64,000 nt of DNA from assembly GCA_021186555.1 (NCBI GenBank), contig JAJKFL010000042.1, positions 29,305,215 through 29,369,214 on the forward strand, written 5' to 3'. Of this stretch, positions 1 to 11,179 are shown one piece after another. This DNA comes from Reticulitermes speratus. Its lineage: Eukaryota > Arthropoda > Insecta > Blattodea > Rhinotermitidae. A program made the position numbers and the translations under genes. Every line of letters starts with the position of its first letter. The first letter of the stretch is position 1. Below the pieces are notes generated by a model. The model worked only from the letters and a program-made list of their open reading frames with translations. It was not told the origin of the DNA and searched no databases.

Positions 1-212
1 ACATACAATCAGACTGTGGCCCATTGCATTGGTGATAAGCAGAGAAATGCTGTGGTTCTTCTCAGAAATGGATTGCACCAATTTTTCAATCAAATTTACC
101 TGTAACCTGTCTTCATAGGCATGAAGACCTAATTCTTCCATTTTATTGAAATTTATATAAGCTCCAGGAATTAACCCAGCAAGTTCTGCTGTGTTGGTCA
201 TGTCATCAATTG
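1..212 (-). CDS. Partial coding exon, unrecognised protein
   Basis: The minus strand is open from the window edge to a good splice acceptor (pyrimidine-rich tract ending TTTAG, AG at 214-213). The exon starts at 212 with CA, then ATT GAT GAC. The peptide begins IDDMTNTAELAGLIPGAYI, continues NFNKMEELGLHAYEDRLQ, and if the exon runs on gives VNLIEKLVQSISEKNHS and SLLITNAMG to the edge. A possible donor (CAG|GTAAAT) follows base 100 in phase 0, so the exon may be only 113 bp. The composition is that of an ordinary folded intracellular protein, with no low complexity and no stops. I do not recognise the family. It could also be an old retrocopy, but the splice signal argues for a host exon. It lies opposite in strand to the possible exon at 2306, so the two belong to different genes or one of them is wrong. 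Confidence 0.5.
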
Positions 213-1005
213 CTAAAGCAAACAATTGAAAATAACAGCTGTTACCTTTGTGATTTGTTTGATATTAAGATTACAGGTCTCTGGTATGTGATGCCATGTA
301 GTCAGATAGGCACCAACATTTCAGATGACGTTGCTGCCTCTTTGTCTTCTAACCTGAAGATTGGAGTAGCATGTCCCTTCAAATGTACTGTACTATGTGG
401 TGTCACATCCTAGAAACCTGTAATAATATTATTCATCTTTACAAGAACATTATATCTCATATTTCTTTAGTGCTGTATTATTTTGCAGTCAGTGAAAGTG
501 TAACTTTATTTACTAAAATTTCAGAGACCACACAACTGATGCATGTTGCTGTATGTGAGTGTTATGTGTCTTCTTGCTGTTGGGCTGCACTCTTTTGAAC
601 ATGATTTAACTTTGTTATTAATTGACCTTGTTTGCCACTAAACTCTGGTGATACATCTTGGTATCTTAGTTTGTAAAAAACAACTGGAGAATGAGCAATG
701 ATCATCATTCTTGATATAAATAAGGAAGTGCTCTTCAGTCAACTTTCTCTGAAATCCACAATTTTCTGCAGTTTTTAAATTCTAAATATAATATGCTTGA
801 ACCGTATTTGGTACTAATAAAGAACTGAACTTCATACAATGGTCACACCAAAAGTCAAGAGCATTGTGGAATTATGAACAAATGCCCAGCAGTATTGCAA
901 TGTGCAGATTGTGTGACTAGTTGCTTCTGTCATCAAACACCAGAATAAAAAAATCACATTGCCTTCCTGCAGTCACATGGTCATATTTGAAAGAAAATGG
1001 CTGGT
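213..1005. other. Non-coding stretch, probably intron or intergenic
   Basis: AT-rich sequence with only short open frames that lack codon bias. No repeat family or RNA gene was recognised. Confidence 0.4.
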
Positions 1006-1009
1006 GAGG

Positions 1010-1680
1010 GCCTGTTATTTCAGCATTGTACACTGATATAATTTCTTCTTAAGGAGGAAATCTCCACATCAGATATTTATACACAACTTCAAGTTACATA
1101 CGGAAACACCTGCATGGATACTAGCAGGGCAGACAATGTGTAAGGCATTTTAAAGATGGGAACACAGACATTGCTGATCAGCCCCGTGGTAGTCACCCAC
1201 AGATTGCCTCTACTGAGAGAAACAAAGGAAAAAATCAATGAGCTCATCAATTTAATGTAAAATGTTGGTTTGTGGTGCCAATGATATAGTTTTATTATTT
1301 GCGACATGACAGGGAAATGGCGGCATAGATTGGAATAGGGTACTGTGTTGTCCAGAAAATGGAAAGTTTGAGATACCAGGAAGTCTATGCCTGCTTGGTT
1401 GCTAGCTTGCTGATGGAGGAGCAAAACTTCAGCAAGGAATGTTTCGTCACAGTTGCTGGAACAGTATGCTCTTGAAGGTGACAGATTTATTCTGAGCGTC
1501 ATGAGCAGTGAGGCAGTCCAGGAAGCCATTCATCATTGTTTGTGTCCTGCTGAAATTGAATTCTATCATGAGGATCATCACACTTCTAGAATGGTGGCAA
1601 AAATGCATCAATCAGGATGGGGATTTTGTAGAGAAGTGAATACAATGCACGGATTTGACTGACATGGTGTTTGTCTATTC
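1010..1680 (+). mobile_element. Decayed mariner transposase copy, catalytic core missing
   Basis: Translation in broken plus-strand frames matches the mariner (Tc1/mariner superfamily) transposase. Around 1070-1230 it reads like the N-terminal helix-turn-helix region (YTQLQVTYGNTCMDTS, then a stretch resembling FKDGNTDIADQPRG and TERNKEKINELI). Around 1450-1500 it reads LEQYALEGDRFILSV, the segment before the first catalytic Asp. It then jumps to the C-terminus near 1505-1640 (SSEAVQEAIHHCLCPAEIEFY, then WWQKCINQDGDFVEK in another frame). The region between, which would hold the catalytic Asp residues, is absent. Frameshifts and stops are scattered, so this is an inactive, old, internally deleted copy. 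Terminal inverted repeats were not located. Confidence 0.7.
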
Positions 1681-1689
1681 ATATCTTTC

Positions 1690-2305
1690 CTCGATTGTGA
1701 AATGAATTTGCTCATGACTTCTGGTATGGCCGTCATATCTACAGAGGTTACATGCTTGTAATAATGAATGTTTACTGAATTGGCTGTAAAGGGCAGTAAT
1801 TGTGCATGCAGTAATGAAGTAGTGGGTTCTGATTAACTCTTGCACTGCGATGATTTTGCAGTCCCATGTGCATTTTGTGCATGCAAGCTGTCATGCATAC
1901 AAGATCTACTGTAGTGTTATCCACTATTCTAGAATTTGTAAGTATTTAATTTTGGTTTATAAAAGTAAATATTTAATTTAAACCTTTTGTTATTGTTGAT
2001 ACTTTTAGGTTTAGTACTTCTAATTAGTCATGTATTTGTGAAAGTACCTTTCCAGCTATATATGAAGGGTGGGTTGCTCACCACAGATGTGCATTTTTTG
2101 AGTAAATTTTTTAAATGTATCCCAATATTTCAAAACATTTTTCCCAAGAGAAATCAAGTACAATCTGCCATGATAAGTAAGAAATAATACAATTATCCAT
2201 TTCCCAGTAAAATCCATCTTTCACAGAAAATGAAGAGCTGCATGTGACTTCTTGTCATTCTGCTGTGGATGTAACATGTTACATTGTTGTGTTTCTTGCA
2301 CACAG
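1690..2305. other. Non-coding stretch, possible intron
   Basis: AT-rich sequence without recognisable coding. It ends in a pyrimidine-rich tract and AG at 2304-2305, which would serve as acceptor for the next exon. Confidence 0.35.
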
Positions 2306-2526
2306 ATGACACTCCAGCTTATGCCAAACCCAACTACCCCACCTCCAAGTCATCTTGCCACAACGCCCTGAGTAACTCAAGCCAGCACCATCACACACTA
2401 ACTGGGAGTGGGAATGCTTTTGCAAATGGTGGTGGTTGCACCACGTCCAGCTCCAATCTGGGTGAAACGAGTGACATTCATGCACTCCACAATAGTGCTA
2501 TCACCACTGCCAACCCAGTGCGATAG
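2306..2526 (+). CDS. Possible 3'-terminal coding exon, unrecognised protein tail
   Basis: A strong acceptor (TTGTGTTTCTTGCACACAG) precedes an open frame of about 73 residues ending in TAG at 2524-2526. The peptide starts DDTPAYAKPNYPTSKSS and is rich in Ser, Asn, His, Thr and Gly (for example SNSSQHHHTLTGSGNAF), ending ITTANPVR. Such tails are typical of the disordered cytoplasmic or C-terminal ends of insect receptors and channels, but I cannot assign a family. GC content and codon use are higher than in the flanks, which supports real coding. The opposite strand is also partly open over this stretch. The first codon would take one base from an upstream exon that lies outside the window or was not found. 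Confidence 0.45.
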
Positions 2527-3590
2527 GAAATTGTCCTTTCATTTCTTTTATGCATAAGAATTCAGTGGTCACATTGTGTTCAACTTTGTGTGGGTAAGTT
2601 GCAGGGCATCACTTATCCAGCTCTTAAGTCAGGTCAGTTTCATTGAGCATAAGACTTAATAAGGGTTCTCCATAGGCAGCGTGCTTTGTCAACTGTTTGG
2701 ACTGTTAGACATGTTACATGGCCTCATATATTGCTCCATTTTGGTACTGTAGTTTTGGCACCCAAACATTGTTCGTAATCCTGTACTTTCTTTTCAGTTT
2801 TGTAAAGTTATTTTCTCAGTCTTTACATGTACTCCAAATGTTGCTGTGTTTGAACAGTGATAATTATTCTCATTCTTTGTTACTGTGTCTTTGTTTTTCA
2901 CAATTAAGTCAGATAAATGATGTTCTGCTGCTGGTTTTGTAATATTTATTGTTATGTGTTATTTTTATTATTGAAAAGATATATAAAATGTAAATACAGT
3001 TACAACTGTAACCAAAATGTGAGGATTGTTAACATAAAAATATAATTCCCCAGAATGATTTTTGAGAGGCTTTGATATGCATGTGTGTATTCAGTCATAT
3101 TTGTCAACAAGAACTGCCATGATAAAGGCATGTGTTGCCAGTATTGTAGCATAGAGAGAGATGTGCAAAGTTTGAAAAGTTTTCTCGTGATTGTGTACAA
3201 ATGTTGGGATTACTTCACACAGCAGCAGCTAGATTTCTGAGTTGCATATCAGGCAAGTTGTGTGGTGTATTCTGTCTGCAGGCACAGTGAGTGTGTGGTA
3301 TCTGAAAATACTAATACCAGTCTTGACAATGGATGAATGTCTATAATGTGAGCTCTGTTAATATTGTAGACACACAGTTTTGAAAACATGTCAGCTTTTG
3401 AATGTATAAATAATTATAAAATGACATCATGGCAGTGAAGTATTGACTGTATATAAGAATTATGTCATGAGGTAATTGCACGGTGAAATGTGTGTCATTA
3501 GGACGTCAAAGAATGTCACAGTTATAACAATTTTATGCAATACTATTGATGGAGATGAGCCTGTATGGTGTGGTCAGTACAGTGACAGGC
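2527..3590 (+). other. Possible 3' untranslated region or intergenic DNA
   Basis: AT-rich sequence directly after the stop of the 2306 exon, with T-rich tracts. No coding or repeat family was recognised. Confidence 0.3.
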
Positions 3591-3594
3591 TATG

Positions 3595-3840
3595 GGCTGG
3601 ACATCCAAGGAACTGTTATTCCATTCCTGACAGGCAAGATATGTATCTTCTTGAAACTGCCCAGACTGGCTCAGGGGCAAATACAGTCTCCTGCTCAGTG
3701 GGTATTGTGGGTTGTATACCTGGAGGTAAAGCATCCAGGGCTAGAAACTGGCCACTGACCTCCATCTAGTGCTGAGGCTAAGAATGATTAGATCTATGCC
3801 TCCACTCTGCCATATGCCTTCATGGCATGCACTTTATGTT
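3595..3840 (+). repeat. Short dispersed insect repeat, plus copy
   Basis: The translation pattern (LPRLAQGQIQSPAQW, then GGKASRARNWPLTSI) and the DNA around CAGACTGGCTCAGGGGCAAA to the stretch ending CCTTCATGGCATGCACTTT match a short repeat seen very often in insect genomes, where it is mistranslated as a pseudo-peptide (QTDSGAHPASYPMGT-type). A diverged copy lies at 16275-16400 on the other strand. It is probably a SINE or the 3' end of a LINE; the exact family was not determined. Confidence 0.5.
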
Positions 3841-4591
3841 ACTTTACTTTTATCTATGGGTAAGGTTAAAATGAACACATTAGAATAATGATTTATCTTA
3901 GGATCCCTTGCAGAAGTGGTAATTTCAAACAAGAAGGAAATGAACTAGATAGAATTATAAAAGCATTAAGGGACTGCATTCTGTAATACCTGTACAAGGG
4001 CAACTAGTCAAAATGCTGAAGGGATGAAGTTAAACTATTATCTAACAGCAAGTAACAGTATGGTAGTTTGAGTTGAGTATTTTACCTAAGCTGTTGCTTT
4101 TTATTCTTTTTAAGCACCTTCATAGGATGTGTGTATTCCAAATTCGGTATGTATATTTTTTTCTGCATGAACAATTCTACTGTGATTTAATTTTGATGAA
4201 ATTTGGTACAACAAACATAATCAGTGATGCAACAGGTATGGAATGTATTGGAGTTAAACCTACAGTGAAAGTTTTCCCAGAAAATTACTTTTTCACCTTC
4301 TTGATTCTGTCACTGATCCTGTCCTGCATACATGCAGTTTATAAACCCCGTATGTTTGTGCCACTTTAAAATTAGATTCTGCTTTTCTGGGAACTTCTTC
4401 ATAGTTTAAAATCTGAGCAAGTGGGTTTGGCTGAACCATTTTCATCTGACCATTTACCTCTGTAATTTTACTTGTTATAACTGTTATCCAAAAGAATTTA
4501 TGCTTCAGCCTTAACTACTTTTTTTCTCCTTTTCACCACCACAGCTGCATGAAACAGTTTCAGATTGTCTTGACAATTCACAGATAGGAGG
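3841..4591. other. No recognisable feature
   Basis: AT-rich. The open frame at 4073-4369 is hydrophobic by composition (T-rich) and has no family resemblance, so I do not call it. Confidence 0.35.
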
Positions 4592-4739
4592 GTTGAGTAA
4601 TGAGTAATGAGTAAATAATGGGTCGAGCCCTTGCGGTCCTGATGCACGTAGGCCTTTGACAGGCCCTTGGTGCCCCTTAGCTAAAGTCCAAGTCATAAGA
4701 GCCCTGTCCTTTTACTAAAGTTCCAGATCACCCCCAGAC

Positions 4740-5232
4740 TTAGTTCACTGACATCCTCAGGGTCCAAAAAGAAGGAACCCAGACAAGTGTGTGTGTGTGT
4801 GTCGCCAAGGCTTCACACTCACACAAGACATGAGCTGAGGTTTCTTCCTCTGCTCCGCATTTCCTACACAAGGGACTGTCGCTCAGTCCAATAATGTGAA
4901 GGTGTCTTCTCAAGGTGTTATGTCCGGTAAGAAGGCCAATAACTACCCTGGATTGCGTGCTATTAAAGGACAGCAGCCTGGTCTTAGTGGCAATACGAGG
5001 GCCCGAGGTCAACTCTCGAGCCTGTCTCTGAGTGCCAGCAAGAACCTGCCACAGTTTCATGTGCTGTTTGTCCAACCAGTACTTAATTTTCTTCTTTATA
5101 CTGTGCCTCAAGACCCCCAGAGCTGGCTCTGGTCCCACAAAATAGTGAACGGAACCCTCCCTTGCGAGCTCATTGGCAGTTTCATTTCCACATATTCCAG
5201 AATGTCAGAGGACCCAAAAGAGTCCCACAAAG
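4740..5232 (-). CDS. LINE ORF2 C-terminus: end of RNase H and Cys motif
   Basis: Minus frames continue the RNase H from the MITE border. VGLFWV, one stop, then HSGICGNETANELAREGS matches the RNase H end (WVPGHSGIxGNExAD type). After it come VGPEPALGV and the downstream Cys/His cluster SPLCRKCGAEEETSAHVLC and CECEAL (CxxC...HxxxxC), standard at the C-terminus of these LINEs. One stop codon replaces an expected residue, so the protein is broken here. Confidence 0.75.
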
Positions 5233-5945
5233 TACCGTATATTCTCGAATCTAATCCGCACCTTTTTTACAGTTTTAGAGGGCTAAAAAATCAGATGTGG
5301 ATTAGATTCGCGTGCGGATTAGATTCGCGGTCTAGAGCTGGATTTTGGAAAAATGATTGAGCTGCTGTACAATATAACAATAACGTAATTAACGTAATTA
5401 ATAAACAACGTAAGAACAATACAATACAATAATCTATTATTTTATTATATTATTTACACAAAAATGACGACATAAAATTCAAATTCACAAGAATATGAAA
5501 TTGCATTTTGTTTATTTAGGCAGTAAGGATACATGCTGAATTTCTAAAGTGCTCTGCTAAAAGCGTGTTCCATTTTCTACAAAATGGAAGTAATTCCACC
5601 ATTATATCTCTTCCAGATAAAATAATATTAAAGTTTTTCTAACGATAGCGCAAAAGTTTAAACGGCCAACGCGGGGACCGCAGACCCGATCACACAGGGC
5701 TTGTGCCGTAAAGTAGGCCACTTATCTCGATTTAAAGGGCAAAGCTGAGAAATAAGTCCGGCCGCTAAAGGTTAACGCATTGGTAACATCCAATATTATT
5801 CAATCAGTCGCCCCGTGGGCAAGGGGTGGTTGAAGGAAAGGTGCGGATTAGAATCGCGAACTAACTTTTTTTTTCGTTTAAGAATTCGCCAAAAACTGGG
5901 TGAGGATTAGATTCGGGTGCGGATTAGATTCGAGAATATACGGTA
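5233..5945. mobile_element. Non-autonomous pogo/Tigger-like MITE, 713 bp
   Basis: The two ends are perfect 30-bp inverted repeats (5233-5262 and 5916-5945), each beginning TACCGTATATTCTCGAATCT. The outermost TA on both sides fits a TA target duplication. The subterminal DNA repeats the same ATTAGATTCGCG words several times. No transposase frame is present. The ends resemble the abundant pogo/Tigger-type elements of arthropods. It sits inside the RNase H region of the R1-like LINE, so it is younger than that LINE copy. Confidence 0.8.
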
Positions 5946-6320
5946 TTAGGTGGAGATATTATTCAACGCCCTTTGGCACTGCCATACTAATGGAGATGTT
6001 CTTTTAGCAGCCTGTAAAGCTTTCAAAGCTGCTTGACTATCAGAGCAAATACTGATGTATTTCTCTGATCTAGCGTTAGCTTGAATTTCATAGGCACAAG
6101 TCAGGATAGCATATATCTCAGCCTGGAAGACTTTCACATATTTTCCTAGAGAGATACTGAGCCTCGTACCCAAGGATTGCCCATAGACACCGGCCCCTGC
6201 CCTCCCCGCCTGCGTTCTGGACCCATCTGTATACCAGACAAGTCCTTTTACCACAGGTGGGGACCCAGGTCCTTTGGCCCACTCTTCTCTAGTCAATATA
6301 ACAACAATACTTGGGTTCAA
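5946..6320 (-). CDS. LINE RNase H domain, N-terminal part
   Basis: The 124-residue frame contains the three first acidic motifs of RNase H: VWYTDGSRTQ (first Asp), VKVFQAEIYAI (Glu) and ICSDSQAALKAL (second Asp). The domain is interrupted right after LNNIST by the inserted MITE and resumes at 5232. It would degrade the RNA strand of the cDNA hybrid during retrotransposition. Confidence 0.8.
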   Translation of the reverse strand: MNPSIVVILTREEWAKGPGSPPVVKGLVWYTDGSRTQAGRAGAGVYGQSLGTRLSISLGKYVKVFQAEIYAILTCAYEIQANARSEKYISICSDSQAALKALQAAKRTSPLVWQCQRALNNIST

Positions 6321-8247
6321 AATTATATGCCGGCCTCATAATATTGTTCCCCATACTGAATATGGGTTCTGATTTTTGAAGCTGCATTAATATGTTACTA
6401 TGCCCACAATTGGGGTGTAGGTAAGACCAGCATCCCAGACTCCAGAGTCGATGCGCAGCTGACCTCGCCTCACCCTGAACCACCAGATCAAGTGGTGGAA
6501 GGCAAGTGAGCACCTCCAAGGCACTCATTGGTGTAGTGCGCATAGACCCCGTTATCCCCAGACAAGCAAGTCTCTGGATTCTACTCAGCCATTTCTTGGC
6601 ACTAGCTGTCTGACAGCCCGACCACCAGATTAGAGATGCAAAGGTGATGGAAGGCTGAATGATAGAGACGTAGAGCCAGTAAACCACTTTGGGCCGCAGG
6701 CCCCACGTAACAGCAAAAGCCCTCCTACAGGCCCACAAAGAATTGTGTGCTTCTTCACCTTGATATTCACATGCTCCTGCCAAGTCAGCCGAGAGTCCAT
6801 GATCACCCCCAAATATTTGACCGACTCGGAACGATGCAGCGTAACTCCAAAGAAAAGAGGTTCAAAGAAGCCAGAAAGTTTCCTTTTCCTGGTAAATACG
6901 ACAAGGTCGGTCTTGTCAGGGTTAACTGACAAGCCAACTCTGCCACACCATGTCTCTACAGTGTGAAGAGCCCTCAGCATTAGCTCCGACACCGTGTTTG
7001 GGAATTTTCCCACTGCCAACAGACAAATATCATTGGCATAACCCTGACAATATACACCACCCATACTGAGCCTTGCTATCAAATCATCGACAACAAGGCA
7101 CCACAAGAGCAGTGACAGCAAACCTCCCTGCAGGCAACTCCTAGACACCGCAACCCTCACGAACGTATCATTAAGAGCCGCCGTTGCCAGGCGGCCCTCC
7201 AAGGTGGCCCTGACCCACTGGACAATAGTGGAGCTGACTCCGCGCCCAATAAGAGCGGCACACATGGAGTCAAAGGAAATGTAGTTAAAAGGTCCTTCTA
7301 TGTCCAGGAAAACACCCATAGCTATTTCCTGCTGGTCAAGCACTCTCTCCACCCATATCACGAGCTGATGAAGGGCCGTTTCCACAGATTTTCCAGCCTG
7401 ATAAGCATGCTGGTTGGGATTCAGTGGTCTAAGAGCCAAAGCCCCATCCCTTAGATACCTATCTACCAACTTTTCCATGGTCTTGAGCAAGAACGATGTA
7501 AGACTGATGGGTCTAAAATCCCTAGGCCCAGTATAGGAATTCCTACTGGGCTTAGGTATAAATACTACCTTAACCTGGCACCATATGGCTGGAACATAGC
7601 CCATTGCCAGGCAGGCAGGAAATATCCTGAGCAGGTATGGAATGAATCTCCTGGCCCTGCTGCAGCAGGGCCGGACTTTTATATGTAGAAAACGAATTAA
7701 TTGCCCATTGCACTCTCCTATAGGTGACAATGTCCGCAGCCACCCGCCAGTCACACCGCTTTGTGCGGCAGGCAACCGCAGGAGCCACCACCACCTCAGT
7801 AAATACCGAGTCCGGAAAGTGGGTTGCAAGCAGGAGTTCTAAGGTTTCCCCCTTCAATTGTATTCGCAATCCTGAGGGAGTAACCAAAGACCCCAGCTTA
7901 GTTTTTGGGTCCCTAGAGAGAGCCCTATGCAATCTTACTGAAGTAGGTAGGTCATTGATGGAGTTGCAAAAGGCCCTCCAAGATTCTTTACAGGCCTTCC
8001 TCGCCTCCTTTATATATCTCCGCTGAGCCTCCTTATGGAGTTCCCAGCTCTGAGGAATTCCTTCTCTGTGAATCTTAAAGAGCCACCTTACCTGTCTTCT
8101 AAGGGACTCTAAATTAGATGTCCACTTTAGACAGCGTTTACCTGTTCTCGCAACTCTGAGAGGACAGTTGTTTTCATAATCAGAGATTAGAGCCTGTTGG
8201 ACATAATAAATTGTCAGCCCCAATCCGGCCTCATCTTTCATGTTCAT
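6289..8247 (-). CDS. LINE reverse transcriptase region, broken
   Basis: Overlapping minus frames (8247-7570, 7829-6630, 6783-6289) cover the RT. Visible motifs: FRPISLTSFLLKTMEKLVD (fingers), GVFLDIEGPFNYIS (motif A with Asp), LQGGLLSLLLW (motif B, where PQG is expected), CQGYANDICLLA (motif C, where YADD is expected), VNPDKTDLVVFTRK and SVKYLGVIMDS (motifs D/E). The second catalytic Asp of motif C is Asn, and the frame changes at least twice, so this copy could not make active RT. Upstream residues (KEARKACKESWRAFC) match the endonuclease-RT linker. Confidence 0.8.
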
Positions 8248-8283
8248 TTTTGGGCCCTGCTCCTGCCTGCCCCTCAGATCCTC

Positions 8284-8962
8284 TCAAAAGGAGTCCAACT
8301 TGGTACCCCGTGGGTCTCTGAACAGGCGTTCTGGTACTGAGTCTTCCAATTTGAACAGAATATGTCTATGATCTGACAAGGAAGGCTCAGAGACCTCCCA
8401 GCCTTTGATACTCTCCGAGAGTCCAAGAGACCCCAGGGCAATATCAATCACCTCTAACCTCCTGCTGTTGCAGAAGGTAGGGTCATTGCCTTGATTTACA
8501 ATTTCTAGATTTGTAGAATTTAGAAACTCCAAAAATGCCACTCCTCTGTCACTACAGTTGGTGCTACCCCACACCGTATGGTGACAATTGGAGTCACACC
8601 CTATAATGAGTTGGAGGTTCTTCTCTTCACAATAGCGCACAAGCTTATAAAATTCCCTTGTTGGGGGAGGATCCTCGGAATCAAGAGGGAGATAGGCAGA
8701 ACAAGCAACCAAACTTTTCTCTGCCTTGCCCTCATAGTATTTTTATCTGAACTGCTACAAGGTCCCTAGAAGAGAAACCTGGTAGCATCCATATATTCAT
8801 GTTCCTGGCAAGGATACATGCTCTCGATCTATCTATTCCACCTGCGCAGAATAGGGTATAGCCTGAGATATTTAGGCCCATAACACAGCCATCACACACC
8901 CATGGTTCCTGTATCAATGCCATATATATTCCCTTAACAGCTAATGTCCTAGAGGAAACCAA
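8284..8962 (-). CDS. LINE AP-type endonuclease, broken into two frames
   Basis: The frame at 8962-8732 gives the N-terminal part (ALIQEPWVCDG, with the QEP motif, and ISGYTLFCAG). The frame at 8712-8284 gives the rest: ACSAYLPLD, then LQLIIGCDSNCHHTVWGS (GCDSN motif), RRLEVIDIALGS and EPSLSDHRHILF (SDH motif with catalytic His). These are the usual landmarks of the exonuclease-endonuclease-phosphatase fold that nicks the target DNA. The break near 8720 shows the copy is dead. Confidence 0.8.
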
Positions 8963-9193
8963 GGAACAGCGATACTATGCTGTAGGTTAGCCTGTATAAA
9001 TGAAATGGTACTTACCATATCACTCCTCCTGGCCCCTCTTCTTACTTCTTTCCTTCCAGTTTGGCACCAAGAAGGGAGAAAACTGCTTGTCCTATGCCCT
9101 GAAAGGCCTCCACTTCAACCCCTCCAGCATGGCCATGGACTGCGAATCGATGCTGATTACAAGTCAGACCCTACTGGGCTCCTCCTTGCACTC

Positions 9194-10131
9194 CTACACT
9201 CTCCATTGACTGGTGTCCAGTCCCCAGTTCAGTCTACGGAGCCGATGAAACAAGCACTCTGTATCTTCTGCGGGGCCCAGAAACCAAGCCACCACTCTCT
9301 TGTAAGTAGGGAGAGCCTCTAGGCCCATCATCCGTAGCCTTGAGCCCTCCCATGCATTCATCTTAGGTACCTCGCTACCCAGCCAATTTCTGGTCTCTTC
9401 ATCTTGGCATACCACAATGGCAGCCCCTTTTGCCCAGTAGGTATCAACGAGCCAGGGGGTGAACCCGTCTTCAGGGAGCCCATGCACAAGCCCGCCGATA
9501 GCCCGATGGATGCTGACAAAATTTTCCTTTGAGACCTGTACCTTTGGGTAGCCGTCACAAATGATAGCCATCCGCAGACCCTCCTGAGCAGCCCTGGCAT
9601 AGCTCAGCTGCCCAGTCCTCCTGGGCCGTTTCACCTGCCCGGTCTCAGGTGTGCTGCCAGAGGATCTCTGATGCTTGCCAGGACCCAGCACAAGCTAACT
9701 ACCTTCCTGAGGATTGGGCCCAGATGTGCTAGGCCCCTGTCCTAGTGGTTTTCCACTCCCTTTACCTTGGGGCCCGGACAAACTGGGCCCCTGTGGAGTC
9801 TGTATCTGGCTGCCTTGAGGCGGGGGCTGGCCGCCGGTAGAGTCCCTGGCAGGAGCCTCCACCAGCCGAGCCCTTCTAGCCCGCTTCTTGGCGGCACCAC
9901 TATGATTCTTTTTCTGACCCCGGAGGACTAGGGTGCCAACCTTCTCTGTCAACACCTCAAGATTCCCAGTGTGGTCCATACCCGAGAGCAGGCATTCCCC
10001 CCGACTAGCGGGAGTGTCACCCGTCCCAGGCGAATGTGGATTCTGCTCGGTTGCCCCTTGTGGAGCCTCCGGGCACAGGGGGTCCCCGTAACTGGAGCCC
10101 CCCTGGAATTGTTGTTGGAGTCCCCAGTCAA
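9194..10131 (-). CDS. LINE ORF1-type region
   Basis: Frames 10131-9949, 9979-9695 and 9691-9194 encode a Pro/Gly/Ser-rich basic N-terminus (RARRARLVEAPARDSTGGQ) followed by a globular part (LSYARAAQEGLRMAIICDGY, then WLVDTYWAKGAAIVVCQDEE). This layout is what precedes the endonuclease in many insect R1/LOA-type LINEs and is expected to bind RNA. Several frame changes separate the pieces. No zinc knuckles were seen. Confidence 0.55.
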
Positions 10132-10490
10132 GGAGTGCTTCTCGAGTTCTGAATCAATCTCTAAATTCTCAATCTTGTTCCCATGAGTAAGGGGGAAAAA
10201 TTCGGTCTGCCAAGCAGAGCCCCCATGCCTGGTAAGGCTATGTTACAACTGGGAGGTCACCTAGTATCCCAGGGGGCACGGTTTGCGACAGAATAACCCA
10301 CTGCCATTCATCGCATAGGCACGGCACTCACACTGTAGAATTGGGGATTGTTTTTCAAGGTTTACTCCGTTAGATCCGCTGTGTTGTGTACAAACAGGGT
10401 CACCTCCCGTAGGTTGTGGCTCTTCACCATGCACAGATGGTCTTGGAAGGGGAGAGGCTACAGATAGGAAGGTTAAGAACACCATCACAA

Positions 10491-11100
10491 GTATTTCATT
10501 ATTAAACTGCAGAAAAAGATTAAATTTTTCCCATGAAGGGCTATATGTTGGCTAATCACACATAGATAATCAAAATTGAAGGAGGAAAAGAAAGTGCAGG
10601 TTATTTATTTCTGGATGTGTAATTTGACACATGTTTCTGTCAGTATTTTTTTAATCCTCCCTCCCCCTCTAATAGTTTTTCCAACTTAGTTGAAAGAAAT
10701 TGTGTGTAATACCTTGTTCCATGTTTAGTTATAGCAACCAGGGTAGAAGATGTTTGTAGTATTTGAGAGAAATTTAGGATGTAACTGTGAAAAAAATCTT
10801 GGATGGAATGACAGTGTCATCATCATCTGTGAACTATTACTCACCTATAGTGAGTTAGTTAATTTATTGCAGCATAGTACATGTGTAGGCAAGTGACACA
10901 GAGGTACTGGAGAGTGACTGGGGCAGGACCAATGTGAAAATTCAGCTTTATCATAGCAAAGGACAGTTCTCATTGTCTTAAAATTTCCACTAGCTTTGAA
11001 GAAGCATTTGCAGGCAATTTTATTTTGTTACATTTCATTCTTTAATGGTCTCAAATTTCTTTAAGAATTGTGCATCCGGTGTTTATATTCCTTAGTTCTG
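10491..11100. other. No recognisable feature
   Basis: AT-rich unique-looking DNA. No gene, RNA or repeat recognised. Confidence 0.35.
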
Positions 11101-11147
11101 ATATATATGTATGTATGTGTGTGTGTGTGTATATATATATACATATA
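11101..11147. repeat. AT/GT microsatellite
   Basis: A run of alternating AT, GTAT and GT units, almost perfectly alternating purine-pyrimidine. Confidence 0.9.
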
Positions 11148-11179
11148 TTTGTACTGAATTCAGTCTGTTACATGCCACA

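Larger units (their letters stand above)
4592..10490 (-). mobile_element. Nearly full-length R1-like LINE, inactive, with a MITE inserted
   Basis: The minus strand carries in order an ORF1-type region (10131-9194), an AP-type endonuclease (8962-8284), a reverse transcriptase (8247-6289), an RNase H (6320-5946, continuing at 5232) and a C-terminal Cys motif region (5140-4740). The 3' end is marked by a tail of TTACTCA repeats (plus strand TGAGTAA, about 4592-4619), as expected for target-primed retrotransposition. The domain order and the RNase H place it in the I superfamily, close to the R1/LOA type; the clade is inference. Frames are broken in several places, and a 713-bp DNA transposon (5233-5945) splits the RNase H. 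The 5' limit is uncertain (10.2-10.5 kb). It is GC-rich relative to its surroundings, so it stands out as inserted DNA. Confidence 0.8.

Noticed and set aside
1089-1529. 146-codon open frame on the minus strand
   Set aside because: It is antisense to the decayed mariner transposase and has no family resemblance.
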